The notes: generated by a model not told the origin, from the sequence alone. Shown: positions 34,401 to 45,257, counted from the stretch's first letter. The stretch is 64,000 nt of DNA from Diospyros lotus (GCF_014633365.1 NC_068339.1:33799316-33863315), one strand, 5' to 3'. Translations and numbers: made by a program.

Positions 34401-37400
34401 TTTATGGAATTCCATAACCAGGACATAAACATCGAATCTTCTTCATCCCATGCCCAGAATCCTGGATCTTTTTCTTTTGGGCTAGGGTTGGTAAGATGTC
34501 CTATCTTCCCTCTTCCTTTGAGAAAAGTGCGAACTACTTGATTGCACTGCAGGTAGTTAGTTCCATTAGGCTGGTATGAAGGATTTATATTCTGGAAATC
34601 GCTTCCAGTTCTTGCTGCAGTGACAGTTGTAGGTGCGGCCGAGAGTTCACCCATAGTAGTTGAGATAGAATCCTAAGTAGTTGAGATATTGTGATGAAAA
34701 GAAGGGAGAACAATTAGGAAAGGCTGCGATGAAGGCAGAACATAAAGTATGTGATGGTGGCAATGAAGGCCAGAAAATGACAATGAAGGCTGCAGAGACA
34801 AAGAAGCCAGAAATGAGAAAAGCAATGAAGGCCAGAAAAAAAAATGCCTTAGAAAGATGGCTTTGATATAATGTAGAAATTCTCAGAATTCTTGTATATT
34901 CACAGCACATTTACAGTCATATTTAAGGTAAGTCTTGACACCTTCATAAGGAAACTATCAATCTATCTTCTAAGGAAACTAGCTATTAAGGAAACATAAA
35001 CAACTAGGAAACTAACTAATTAGGCAGCTAATTGATACAGAAAAAACAGCTAACTGTACATTCTATATCTACATTAGGAAACATAATTTTCTGCATTCAA
35101 TGGTGAGCCAATTAGCTCAGTAAGTCTTCTATTTCCTTTGTTCCAACACTCATGCTAATATTTTTTTTCAATTTATAGTCCAGTAAATGATTTGATCCTA
35201 GTTGTATTTTGCTACTTTTGTTCATGCCGGTGCTGCTTACTATATTTGGAAGTTATCCTATAAAAATGTGACAAATGAATTTGAAATCAGTACATTTACT
35301 TTATGTCTTCTAGGAGCCTGTTTTAATAATCTGGAACCTAATAGATCTCTATTCTACAAATTTTAGCTGTGCTAGGATGTAAGCCCAGCTGTTGTTCATA
35401 CCTAAAGATGTGTGCCGAGTTCCAGTTCATACATAATGACATGTATCTGTGATCATGTTATTTCACTTTATGATTTCTTCTTTGCCTTTAATTCTTTTAT
35501 CTTAACTGTTTTTTATTTCATTATGTTTTCATTTGTACATCTGCAACATTCAGATATGAGGACTTCTTTGGTTCTAAAAAGAAAAATGATCAGAAAAGAA
35601 AATCTAAATTGATTGATGGGTCAGATGGCTTGGGCATGGATGCTGAACAAGAAGATGACAGGGCTTTCAGAAATCAGGTAGTTGATTGTGTTAGTCTATA
35701 TCCATTTACTGTAGTAGACATTACATCACTTAGTTTCATGGTAGCACAATTCTGTGCTTGGTATTACTTATTTAAAAAATTAAAAAAGTATTTTGTGGTT
35801 GGTCTCCATTGTTATTGATTTATGTATTTGTACTCTCTCTCTCTCTCCAGGAACAAAATCTCTCTACGCATGAAAAAGAATTACAGAAGCTTCAATCTGA
35901 AATAGAGAAAATGGAGAAAGCAAACTTAGAACCAAAGACTTGGACTATGCAGGGGGAGGTAAGTACATTCATGTTGTTAAATTATTTGCATTATTCATTC
36001 ATATGGATGCAGCAAAACTTCACCAGAATGTGGAGAAGAAAAAAAAAGAAAGAAAAGAAAATGATGTGCATTTGGTGACAGGTAACGGCTGCTAAAAGGC
36101 CAAAAAATAGTGCATTAGAAGTTGATCTGGATTTTGAACACAATATGAGACCTGCCCCTGTAATCACGGAGGAGGTTACTGCATCTCTAGAAGAGTTAAT
36201 TCAGAAGCGGATACTTGAGGTGAACTCCATTACTAATTCACTGATATGAGGTTTTGTTATATCACGTTTTCACCTTGTTGTTCCTATGATAGTATAAATC
36301 TTATTTGAATCCCTCTTGTTTTTATCATGTCTGTTTCAAATGTTACATTATATTACCATTGATAGTCATTTTCTTCTATAATATATAGTAACAGTTGCAT
36401 GAGTTCACTTCTCTCGATGCCTATATGTGTATACACATGCATGTGCATGCAGTTACTGAATTGCTACTGATATCTTTTACATAATGTTTTTAGGGGCATT
36501 TTGATGATGTTAAGAAGGCTCCAATGCTGCCATCTAAAGCACCCAAAGAATTAAAGGAGTTGGTAATCATCCCCCATTGAAAGATGCTTCAGTCCTTTGA
36601 GATCTGATTATGTAGGAAGTAACATAATTAAAGCTGTCATTTCCTACTTTACAGGATGAGAACAAGAGCAAGAAGGGACTTGCTGAAATTTATGAGGTTC
36701 GTATCCCTTGAATTTTGTTGGCTGTTTACAAATGCAGGTTGGCTTTTTATGCTGTAGCTGAATGTCCATCTTTATAGTTGACATGGGAAGCAATCTGCTT
36801 TTGTTCTTATTGCTAGTTTTAATTAGCAGACGCTGAAGAATTCTTCTTTCATTGTTGCAGGAAGAATATGTTCAGAAAACTGGCCTAGTTTCAGCAGCAT
36901 TGTCTTTTTCAGATGAACAAAAGAAAGAGGTGCAGTTTGATTTTATTGTCGATATGCCTCCTACCCCGACTTCTATATCATTTACTAGTAATTATATCCA
37001 TGCAAGCAGCGCCTGTATTAGATGAATATTAGGATGGATATTTATAGATTGATTATACAAGAAATGTAGCCTACTTGTGGCTCACCCTTTCCCAACCTGG
37101 ATCTGGGAAATGCAAATCTGGACTCTTTACGGTGAGGGTTGAGAAGATTTCTATTTCCGAATGGTGTTTGAGTGAGCATGCAGTAGCGGCAACTTCTCCT
37201 TTCTAGGGATTTTTATTTTTCAATCTGTTCTTTTTCCCTTTTTGGTTTGATTGAATTTTTTTCCCCCTTTTCCTTCCTTTCTTTCTTTCTTTTTTTTTTT
37301 TTTTGGGGGGGGGGGGGTGTGGTTTGGCCACATGAATAGTGAAGAACTATAGGAAACTCTTTTGGTTGTCGACTGTGGAAAGCACGGGATTTCATCTTTT

Positions 37401-38935
37401 ATTCCCTAATGAGTTAACTATGGGTCTATAATTGTGGTCAGGCAAGTATGCTGTTCAAGAAACTATGCTTGAAATTGGATGCTCTGTCACATTTCCACTT
37501 TGCTCCAAAACCAGTATGCCTCTTTAACTTTTTTTCCTGATGAAATTTAGTCAAAAAGCGATGGATTTGAATATTTTAGTAGTTTGTACTTATCTATGAT
37601 GGTTGACCTGAGACAGGTCATTGAAGATATGTCAATCCAAACAAATGTACCTGCATTGGCTATGGAAGAGGTAGTCAAATTTCATATCTTAATAATTTCA
37701 TTAGATTTTTGCATCTAGAGTAGTTATATCAAAGCTGGAATGTATAGCTAATTAACATGCATGCTTCCATGGTAGATTGCACCTCTGGCAGTATCAGATG
37801 CAGCTATGTTGGCTCCAGAGGAAGTTTTTGCTGGCAAAGGAGATATTAAAGAAGAAATAGAACTAACAAAAGCAGAAAGGAAGAGGAGAAGGGCTAGCAA
37901 GAAGAGAAAATTTAAAGGTAAGCTTACTCGACCATTCCAAAAAGAAAATTGTTGGTATAGGCACATGGAAGTTTCTCTATTCTGATCTTTGCCACCTTCT
38001 CATCCCTTATATTATAGTAACTCCCTTCCTTTTTCTTTTTCTTTTTTTTAGCTTGGCTTTTTCTTCTTTGTTCTCACAGTGCCCTTCTTTTTCAAAAAAA
38101 TTAAAACCATTATCTTGCCAGTTCAATAGTCAAAAATCATTGTTACTCTTCCCTGTTCCATCTCATTATTAAGGAATATTCTACAGATCATATTCAATAT
38201 TAGTCCTTTAATAATAACTGGAAACAAGTAAACATTTCCTCAACAATTTGAGAATCGAACTATCATCATGGGTTACGACATTTACTTAAATTCCTATCAG
38301 TACGAGAGACCCCTATGTGCATGCTAGATCCTGCTTCTGTTGTGGCCATTCATTTGCCTTTCTTGAACCATTTTGTTGGTTGGAAGATTTGACTCTCTTT
38401 AACCAAGCAGATGATCTCACGCATTGTTGGCCTATGTGTATGAAGTTAGAGGATTGGGTAAATAACAGCACTGAAATCCTTACTCTTGTTACTTGATTTG
38501 CATGCTAGCTACTGGATCAGTATCTAAGTCTCTTTTCTTAGCTGGGTTAATCTTTCTGCCTGGTGTGGTTCAAAGGGCATATGTGTCTTTTGTATGCATG
38601 TTGTATAGAAAGACCAGCTTGGCCTGAATTTTGCATGCTACTTTGGTTAGTCACAAATCTAGATGACTTTGGTAGCACCCTTTGCTTCATCGTTGTAACT
38701 TAACTTGGGGTTATTGGTTGATTACAGCTGAGTCAGTGAAAAAGATGGCAATAAATACTGCACGAGAAAGGGTGCATCAAAATCAAATGGACGGTGGGTG
38801 ATTATTCTACCTACCTCCCAATTGTTGATTAATTTATCTTCAGACCTTAGAAGGCATGCATGCGATGATGATGGATATCTTATCTCATTGAAGTTGATGT
38901 GATGACTCGCAGGAAAGAGAGAAGAAGAATCATGA
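22420..38935 (+). CDS. MPP10: U3 small nucleolar ribonucleoprotein protein MPP10
   Basis: MPP10 is a nucleolar component of the U3 snoRNP / SSU processome that, with IMP3 and IMP4, supports early cleavages of pre-rRNA leading to 18S rRNA. I place 13 exons: 22420-23121, 23315-23379, 35554-35677, 35851-35958, 36082-36219, 36494-36562, 36655-36696, 36861-36929, 37442-37513, 37617-37670, 37776-37917, 38728-38793, 38913-38935. All have GT-AG borders and join in phase to 557 residues. Family signs: LLVDGFDAEQIWEQIDLQ in the N-terminal quarter, very acidic runs (about residues 105-180 and 210-255), RYEDFFG across the exon 2/3 junction (from residue 256), PAPVITEEVTASLEELIQKR at about 354-375, and a basic tail TKAERKRRRASKKRKF (512-527), probably for nucleolar localisation. 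The start gccATGGcg is in good context. Length fits plant homologues. Intron 2 is about 12.2 kb and full of transposons, yet no exon is damaged. Exon borders are read by eye, not from transcripts. Confidence 0.95.
23380..25754 (+). other. MPP10 intron 2, unique 5' part
   Basis: Starts with the donor gtacaac. The sequence is T-rich intron without recognisable element ends or coding. Hydrophobic frames at 24675-25167 come from a pyrimidine-rich tract. It ends at the target-site base run gcatg (25750-25754). Confidence 0.6.
25755..26091 (+). repeat. 5' LTR (337 bp)
   Basis: Left LTR of the element, with tgttatgtacctagg start and cacaaccctagggttgtgaca end. The end contains the inverted repeat tcacaaccctagggttgtga. 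Confidence 0.9.
27512..27988 (+). CDS. Retrotransposon internal ORF of unknown function
   Basis: This 158-codon frame lies in the interior of the LTR element. I do not recognise its family. It has an internal duplication: KKYHYSFPAEFFEDYH is followed about 30 residues later by EYNYKFPAEFFDKPRR. The C-terminal half is acidic and lysine-rich, suggesting a disordered region. The frame is also open upstream of the Met (to about 27440, with GKFGQEPYAWEKKLEK), so the true start is unclear. It may be a remnant of an element-encoded protein or a second captured host sequence. No evidence of translation. Confidence 0.35.
   Translation: MEKGISQPDKVTRSVVHESSKEFGQMLHEQLQEFAMILTKKYHYSFPAEFFEDYHGSFNKEDFLNIEQLKEYNYKFPAEFFDKPRRNVADDHFENSNQKRMDFDNHSAEVNPSKLKEEDVANVEEKNVESELQKNSDERDEDVAKLPTGADGLIVGEP
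28079..28738 (+). pseudogene. Captured fragment of a Mei2-like (AML) RNA-binding protein gene
   Basis: The 219-codon frame contains a recognisable Mei2-like segment: EEEPFESLEGIEAQTIEK (about residues 52-69), then NDLLSGVTDG, a DLDFFDSIGELDL block, and EHPHGEQPSQTLFIRNIDNN (about 140-159) followed by VEDSKLR. In plant Mei2-like proteins this is the conserved stretch that leads into RRM1. The match stops after the first strand and helix of RRM1, so the RNA-binding domain is truncated. The segment reads through without introns, as expected if a spliced transcript was captured. After residue about 168 the sequence becomes unrelated and Lys/Arg-rich. It is placed between the primer site and polypurine tract of the retrotransposon, not in a host gene. 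Identity rests on family knowledge; the donor gene is not in this window. Confidence 0.75.
28803..29139 (+). repeat. 3' LTR (337 bp)
   Basis: Right LTR of the element, followed by the target duplication gcatg. Differences from the left LTR are mostly single substitutions. Confidence 0.9.
29503..31273 (+). mobile_element. Short-LTR (TRIM-like) retrotransposon with a long GC-rich interior
   Basis: LTRs of only 150 bp (29503-29652) and 127 bp (31147-31273) start tgtgagattta and end gattcaaca or ctaattcaaca. Target duplication catag is perfect (29498-29502, 31274-31278). The primer site tggtatcagagcc abuts LTR 1, and cttgagggggag precedes LTR 2 as polypurine tract. The 1.5-kb interior is pyrimidine-rich and GC-rich with many gatct/tctcg words; overlapping frames exist on the plus strand (for example 29682-29948, 30303-30641), none with a known domain. 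The LTR size is that of TRIM elements but the interior is much longer. Confidence 0.9.
30470..30640 (+). repeat. Internal degenerate repeats
   Basis: Near-copies of tcgctggatctgcatcatca followed by ttatctcg are spaced about 55-65 bases apart, and gatct/tcgtt words continue in looser form to about 30930. Confidence 0.7.
31440..31671. mobile_element. Truncated hAT MITE with 32-bp tandem repeat
   Basis: The right end aaccgattgcacacccctA is the inverted form of the left terminus of the element at 7531. The interior is built of cggtt words, with a 32-bp unit (ttaattggggtgggtcgg followed by tcggttcggttcgg) starting at 31557, 31589 and 31621. The left terminus is missing. Confidence 0.6.
32166..34060 (+). 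pseudogene. hAT transposase pseudogene (DUF659 type)
   Basis: The plus strand reads as a hAT transposase without its N-terminal BED finger. It begins GPGFKPPNQYQLRELLLKEE, continues through CFIMTDAWTDKKRSIMNLCV (DUF659 hallmark), then breaks by a stop/frameshift near 32370. The next frame, 32398-33330, is open for 310 codons and includes VVTDNAAKGAAKLLKLKRPN and FWTSCATHTINLMFESIGK. The C-terminal dimerisation part follows after an intron-like gap: ATRILSLTSSSFGCERNWST at about 33450-33530 and KKRNRLDVHQLNNLIHVQFN at about 33672-33730, then a further frameshift near 33765. Multiple breaks make it non-functional. It is in the same direction as MPP10. Confidence 0.85.
34208..34320 (+). mobile_element. 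hAT right terminus
   Basis: The sequence ends tagcccattttagaacactg at 34320, the inverse of the usual hAT start CAGTGTTCTAAAA, preceded by palindromic gcctaggc words. It closes the transposase pseudogene element on the right. No intact left terminus is found near 32150. Confidence 0.6.
34321..34860 (-). pseudogene. Copia gag fragment (antisense)
   Basis: From Met at 34654 the minus strand encodes the N-terminal part of a Copia gag: the NGTNYL...VVRTFLKGRGKIGHLT segment and DEEDSMFMSWLWNSIKPEIS are typical of the UBN2/retrotran_gag_3 type. After TAKEI the expected Trp is TGA, then ENLQQTYSKT follows, and the frame is cut where it meets the hAT terminus at 34320. The 5' leader (34655-34860) contains repeated aatgaaggc words. 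No pol part. Confidence 0.8.
34872..35099 (-). mobile_element. Copia LTR belonging to the gag fragment
   Basis: On the minus strand it starts TGAATGCAGAAAATTATG and ends aatttctACA, followed by ttatatcaaagcc, a decayed primer site. Only one LTR is present; the rest of the element is lost. Confidence 0.6.
37286..37318 (+). repeat. T-run followed by G-run in MPP10 intron 8
   Basis: About 17 T residues are followed at once by about 13 G residues. Such a run often indicates alignment or sequencing uncertainty as well as real instability. Confidence 0.9.
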
Positions 38936-39339
38936 GCTTCAGAGCCCTGACCTGATGGAGCCTAAATCTCCTCAATTAAGGAGTTTTTCTGTGTGTTGTG
39001 CCTTCTGACCTTTGAATACAGATAGATAGTTATTTCCCCTTCCCCTCCCCCTTAAAAAGTAGTGACCACCGGCGCAAGCAAGCACATGCCGTAGAAAAAG
39101 TTGGGATGGAAAAGGCAGCAGCAAAAACGAACAAAGACTGGGTGATAAATAGGATTTTATTGTTTTGATATTTGTAGTTTTTTCGTAGATATGGTATAAT
39201 ATAATATCAAGTTGAAGCTGCTGATGATTAGCTTTTTTGTAGCTGTTTGCTAATTATCGGTTAAGGTTTTGGTAAAAGAGATGGATGTTGAGTGTGTGTG
39301 TGTGTGTTCCTGTTTCCCCTGCTTCCAGGCTCTTAGGCC

Positions 39340-39345
39340 AATAAA
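39340..39345 (+). terminator. Candidate polyadenylation signal of MPP10
   Basis: aataaa lies about 400 bases after the stop codon, downstream of a GT microsatellite (39293-39308). A second aataaa-like site is near 39436. Chosen by position only. Confidence 0.4.
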
Positions 39346-39848
39346 TGGAATGGAGAGGAGGAGACAATTGGAAGGGAAGGAATACTTGAAGGATCTGGTT
39401 TTCCTCTCCCGCCACGTTATCTATTAGGTCATCTTGAATAAATTTTATTTACGTGATTGTTGAAGATGTTTGTTAAAGTAAGATAAAATTTTATTAAGGT
39501 AATTTATTTATAAAGTTTAAGATAAATTATTCAAATGAAAAAAAGGAGTTAAATTTATTTTAAAATTTTAAAATAAAAAGTTATTTGATTTTTTTAAAAA
39601 AAAATTATTGAACATAATAAAAAATATTTTTATTTAAAATATTTTAAATAAATTTTCAGCATGCATTCTTTAATTTTGAATTTTTATATTTATTAAGTAA
39701 AATTAATAAAAACTAAATGAGAACTCATTTAGAACCCCACCCTGACTTGGAAGCTTAAGCTTGTGTGTGCACGTACGTGCATGTTTGGATACCATTTCAT
39801 AAAATGGATGGATTTGTACTAAAATATTTAATTGTATTTTATTAGTAA

Positions 39849-40927
39849 GGCTTAATGCATTTTTTAATCCCTGAATAAATCAAAAAAAAAAGCTTTAAGA
39901 ATATTAACTAAATTGTGGTTATTATTTATTGCTGGACAAAATAATTTTATACACTTTTAGTCTTTACCTTAACCAACGTTAATTTTGCCTCGTCACATTG
40001 ACACGTCACTCATAATATTCATATATGCTGTCTATATTTTTATAAAAATAAAAAAAAAGTCTCCACAGTTGGGCTTCCCGACTACGGCCATGGGGAGGTT
40101 GGGTTCCTTGACCCAGTCGTGATTGGGATTGGGAACCCAGCAGTGGGGCGGCTAGCCGCCATGGCCATCAATTGTTGGGGGTCGGGGAACCCCAGAACCT
40201 TGGTCCCCGACCCCCAGTCGTTCCTCGACTGTTGAGGGTCGGGGAGCCCAGGTTTCCTTGACCCCAAACGGTCGGGGGACAGATCTGGGCAAGAGAGAGA
40301 GAGAGGGGGGCATCTGTGTGTTTGTGTGTGGGTTTGGTCGAACTTACCAGTTTGGTCGAAGACTCGATTTGGTGGAGATAAAGCTTGGTCAACAGTTGCC
40401 CAGATCTAGAAGAGATGAAGCTCTGTCAGTGGTCGAGAGAGAGAGAATGAGGAGGAGATTGGGCAGGTGGTGCAAGGAATAGGAGCAGAAACAAGAGGCA
40501 GCGACGGTTGGTGGCTGAAATCACGAGTTGCAAATTTGAGAACAAGAAGCGAGGTTGACAATCAAATGGTAAGCGTCCGAGGCAACCGGTAATAGCTAAA
40601 TCGACGAAGAGCACAGAGGCAAGAACGGTCCAGAATGAGGAGAGAGGGAAAATGGGGGAAGAAGGGCTACCCATGATAGCTGGCAGCCATGGCTGGGTGT
40701 GTGTATATATGTGGTGACATAGCAGTGCTGACAAGAATAATATGAATGACATGTCAGTGATGTGACAGTGTGACGAGACAAAATTAACGTCTTAGTTAAT
40801 GCCGGTTAAGTCAATAACTAAAAGTGTATAAAATTATTTTGTCTAGAGATGAATAGTGAGCACAATTTAATTGATATCCTTAAAGCCATTTTTTTATTAG
40901 TCCAAGGACTAAAGAATGCATTAAGCC
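39849..40927. mobile_element. Mutator-type non-autonomous element 1, GC-rich cargo
   Basis: Long terminal inverted repeats of about 170 bp start GGCTTAATGCATT and end with the inverse. The 9-bp flanks are tattagtaa (39840-39848) and tattaataa (40928-40936), 8 of 9 identical, as expected for Mutator-like elements. Between the AT-rich arms lies about 720 bp of GC-rich unrelated sequence (40052-40780) with gtcgggg words and a GA tract. Frames inside have no recognisable domain and no MULE transposase is present. The layout is that of a Pack-MULE. Confidence 0.75.
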
Positions 40928-41191
40928 TATTAATAACAAATACTTATATATATATATATATGTAGACATATTTGTTAAAATATTTACATATACATATATG
41001 ATAACAAATGCACATGTACTTACATATGTATACATGTATACCTTACGTATAAATGCATGTCTATATGCACACGTCTATATGTATATATTTTTAATTGCAT
41101 ACATGTTTGTATATATAAAACATATGTACGTATATAAATGTATATACATATATTCATATACACATTCATACATATATGTATTATATTTATA
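40928..41191. repeat. TA-rich spacer
   Basis: Interspersed tata, catat and acat words form a low-complexity tract between the two Mutator-type elements. Confidence 0.8.
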
Positions 41192-42130
41192 GGCTAAAGG
41201 CATAATTAGCCCCCTCACCTTTTATCATTTAACCATTTAGTCCCTTAACTTAAACAAGAACCTATTAGGTCCCTCTACTTCCAATTTTGAACCTATTATG
41301 TACCTCAACTACTAATTTTGTAACAACTTCATACCTTAGTGCAACAAGTATTGCGCATGAGTTACACCCGCGGTCTGATGTGGGCCCCACATTGACCAAG
41401 CCAATGAGAGCATGTAATGTGTCTCGATCTGCAAGAGAGGAAGAGGTTGGTGGCCACCGCCGGCAGATAGTCGCCTGAAACGACAGAGAGAGAGCGAGCA
41501 GGACCGATAGAGAGAGAGAGAGAGGCAGAGAGAGGAAGAAGATGACTGCCCGCCCGCCCACTAACCTTAATCGATGCCATTGCCGGCCCCCCGAGCCAAA
41601 TCAACGTCTACGCCCCCCTCCCCGACGCCATAGCCGGCCACCCACACGAGGAAGGTGAGCGAGTGAGCGACCGCTCGCCTCCCATGCCGTCAGCTCAGAT
41701 CTGCCCGCCCCACGCCTCTCACACCGCTAACGACCACCGACAGAGAAAGAGCGAGAGAGAGGCAGTGAGCGACAAGTGGCTGGCGAGAAGGAAAAAAGAA
41801 GAAGATGATGGTTCTACGGCGATCGCTGGCGACGAGAAGGAAAGAAAAAGAAGATGGTGTTATGGTGGTCGCTGGCGACGAGAAGAGAGGAAGAAGAAGA
41901 TGAAAAAGGAAGAAAAAGATGGGTCTGCGGTGGTCGCTGGTGACGAGAAGGAAGGAAGAAGAAGATGAAGGTGTTGCGTGCACCTCAATCACGTGTGTAA
42001 CATACGCGCTAACCCAAGTATTTATCTGTTTCAAAATTGGAAGTTGGGGGACCTAATAGGTTCTTGTTTAAGTTAAGGGCGCTAAATAGTTAAATGATAA
42101 AAGATGAGGAGGCTGATTATGTCTTTAACC
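41192..42130. mobile_element. Mutator-type non-autonomous element 2, GC-rich cargo
   Basis: Inverted ends of about 110-130 bp (GGCTAAAGGCATAATTAGCC and its inverse) are flanked by perfect 10-bp copies of tatatttata (41182-41191, 42131-42140). The 9-10 bp duplication and long inverted repeats indicate a MULE. The interior (about 41340-42000) is GC-rich, with a degenerate repeat around tggtcgctggcgacgagaag at 41815-41970, and frames of low-complexity charged composition. Confidence 0.8.
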
Positions 42131-42289
42131 TATATTTATATACGTTTATGTATATGTATTGTGTCATATGTGTATAAATATTATAATTTTCATATTTTTT
42201 TTTTATAATGATTAGAATAATTGAATTTTAAATATCATTTTTAACAGTTATCTATTTCAAATGATAATCCTATCACCCAAATGTAACTT

Positions 42290-42590
42290 AACATCATTTG
42301 TAATCATCTATTCTTTTCAAACAAAAGATCATCCTCCATATCTAAATTGATATTTTTGATACTTTCTTATGATAACTTTATCTCTAAGTTTAATAAATTT
42401 TTATTTTTACTAGGACAATATTCCACTTGTTCACTTTTCAATTCTCTAACAGTGTTTCTATATACTTTGGGTTTACCCTTAACCCCATTCACCAAGATAA
42501 TATCATTTGTAAATAATATGCAATAAAATAATTTTTTCTTGAATGTGCTTGGTGAGTTCTTCTATGGCAAAAGAAAGGAGATAAAACCTT
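42290..42590 (-). pseudogene. LINE reverse transcriptase remnant
   Basis: The minus strand reads FAIEELTKHIQEK, then after a frameshift LFTNDIILVNGVKGK and a SKNK...LNLEIKLS tail. This corresponds to the region around the FADD catalytic motif of plant L1-type LINE reverse transcriptases; here the catalytic ADD is changed to TND. Only about 100 codons remain. Confidence 0.65.
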
Positions 42591-42699
42591 AATTTATATC
42601 ATTGATGTAATCATATTATAATTAAACGATATAGAGGATTACAATGGCCACCATGAGATTCGTCTTAATTGTAAAATATATATATATATATATCTTTGT

Positions 42700-42982
42700 T
42701 TTGAAAATCCCAATGCCCTTCTAATGAGGGGGAGGGGGAAATTAAATAACTCATGAAGGGGGCAAAAGTGTGAATAGGAAAAGAATAAGGACCCCACAGT
42801 AAAACAGTAAGGAATAAGGAATAGTCACTGACTTAGTCGTTTATAAATAGAAGGAAAGAAGAGCTGGGAAAAAGGACTACGAAAAAGCGATCATAGGAGA
42901 GAAGATTCAACAATTGAAGAAATAAAATTGCAAGGTCAAATGTGAATCGAACATGTTGTACTGACTCAAATTCCATAATTAA
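42700..42982 (+). mobile_element. Probable Gypsy LTR
   Basis: A TATA-like ttataaatag (42840-42849) lies in the middle, and the stretch is followed by attggtgcccaacgtagg, a primer-site sequence typical of plant Gypsy (Tat/Athila-like) elements. The 5' border was not resolved. Confidence 0.5.
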
Positions 42983-44600
42983 TTGGTGCCCAACGTAGGA
43001 CTTTTGAATTTCTTGCATGTACAATTTTTCAAAAATTGTTTTGAGTAAAAATATAAGGTCTAAGAAAAATTGTTAAAATAATTGATAGAACAGAGGAAAA
43101 TAGGAATTTGATAAAAGACATGGAGGTAGAATTGAACGTTTTAATTGAATCATGCACGTTGTAGGAGTAAATTTCAGAGATGCATGAAACTTTGAAGTCT
43201 ATGATGGAAATGCAATATGAGTTGCTTGCAAATTTGAAATGCTATAATGAAAAAAGTGAAAATTTTAGAGCATGAAAAGAATCAACAAACTATTGAGTGA
43301 GATAGAGACCACGTAAATGAAAAGCTCCCATTATAAGAGTTCGAGGAACATGAGTGACATGAGGAAGATCAAGAAAAAGAAAAACAACGCAAGAGCGAAT
43401 TTAAAAATGATTATGAGCAGAGAAGATATTGTCATCGTTGAAAGAACTGTATTGATAGATAGCTTCAACATCTTCAAAAGGATGCAATCCATTGAGTAAA
43501 AGATAAGTTCAACAAGAAAAAACAAGAAATTCAAATGTTATTGTTGATCAAGGAAGCTATCATAAGCTATTGAGAATCATGGAAGAAAACTTCAGGAAGA
43601 GTAGAGAAAATTTGGTTATTCATATTTTATAACTAAGCCTTTTGCTTATAACATCCTAATGGATTAATATCCATTAAGGTTCAACTTTCATCCTCTAGAA
43701 AGTTGTTTTGGCATGGATAATTTCATAGCTCATGTTACTAGATAGAAGTTGACAATGGATTATAAGAGGCCAATAGAAACACTTTTTTGTTGAGGATTTC
43801 CGCAAACCTTGTAGAAAAGTGTCAAAGATTGTTTCAATAATTTGAAACTTAGGAGTATTTCGAGCTTTAAGTAGTTAGCTAAAAAGTTCATATTAGGGTT
43901 TGGATGCCATCCGATGATGAAAAGATCTTGCACCAACTTACTTAGAGTTAAACAAGAAAAAAGTGAATCGTTACCCTATTATATTGAACGATCCTGAATG
44001 CTCCAATGGAAGTTAATTATGTGGATGAGAAGGTGGTTACAACCATTTTGATGGGCGAAATCTTGGACTTGAGGCTTTCTACTGATATTTTTTATAAAGT
44101 TCCCAAGAGTTTCCCATATGTATATTTGAGAATATAAGGATATATAGGTATGGAGGTCATTTAATGGATAAAAAGAATAGAGATAAGCCAAAAAGAAAGA
44201 AGAATGTGCAAATTTCTTCATCATAATATGAGAATGAATACATCGATAGAAGACATAATGACTTTAAAAAATTTAGGTTCATTGAATGATACTACAATAA
44301 GCGAAGAATGGGTGACTTAAGGAGGGAGATTCATTTAGTTGAAGAGATGAAAGGATCGAAAGGAAAGTCATTGGGACCCAACTTTATTGTAAATTTCATA
44401 GAAAAACAAATCCTTGTATGAAAGAATATAGAGAATTATTTAGAAAAACCAATCAATTGGTGGAACAAAGGTACGATAATAGAAGATATTTGCAAGAGAC
44501 TAATTATCCCAAGAATTGCCATGGGAGGAAGGGTCATTAAAGGCAAGAGAATAAGATTTATATTGTAATCAAGAGCCACTTGATGGATTGGATGATCTTG
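42983..44600 (+). pseudogene. Decayed Gypsy gag region
   Basis: Broken pieces of gag can be read: TNLLRVKQEKSESLPYYIER near 43935-43990, VNYVDEKVVTTILMGEILDL after a frameshift, and a C-terminal YCKFHRKTNPCMKEYRELF near 44385-44440 that matches the usual YCxxHRxxxHxxxxC gag tail of Tat-type elements with the His lost. Stops and frameshifts are frequent. No pol coding is seen downstream. Confidence 0.6.
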
Positions 44601-45032
44601 TTATGTTTTCTAGTAATTTTGATGATAAAAAAACTTGGTGAATTTAAATTTAGAATTTGAAAATGGTTCATGTTGATTTATGTTTTGAAATTTTCAAATG
44701 AAAAATTCTTAGCACAAAGATATTATTTATACTTTATCAAGTCTTACAAAATTTTCTTTAAGGTTCACTCTATGAAAAATGTCTCTATCTCTTGAGAAAT
44801 ACGTGTTCAAAATGTGTTCAATCTTTATCAAAGTTTTCTATTGGAATTCCACTTTGTTATATAAGTAAAAAATGTTGACTTTTCTCTTTAAAATTTTGAT
44901 TTTTTCACGCCTTTATTTTTGAAAGAATTTGTGAAATTAAATTTTGTTGACTTTCCATTAAAAGAACCATCTCAGTTCAAAAGAGAATGGGGAAAAAAAT
45001 TTAGCCCAACCCCAATGTTGGCTTTAATACCA

Positions 45033-45257
45033 TGAAACAATAATTTTTGTAGAAGAATTCTCCCATAATCTTGTTCCATCAATAGGTATTACAATATATC
45101 AAAATAAGGGTCAATAAGATTCCTTTGTTCTAGGAATACACAAATAGGAAACTTCCAAACATAGAATAGAAGATACCAAATATAAATCATAAAGTTGACC
45201 TAAATCTAATCCCATAAAATCAGGATTTATTCTAAAAATTATTCTAGGATCCTAACA
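45033..45257 (-). mobile_element. Short Copia LTR (antisense)
   Basis: On the minus strand it starts TGTTAGGATCCTAGAATAA and ends tacaaaaattattgttTCA, followed at once by TGGTATTAAAGCC, an initiator-Met-type primer site (45020-45032). Length 225 bp. The internal region to the left shows no coding and the partner LTR was not found. Confidence 0.6.

Noticed and set aside
40258..40752. Frames on both strands within Mutator-type element 1
   Set aside because: GA/CT tract and GC-rich cargo with no recognisable domain; kept only as possible captured sequence.
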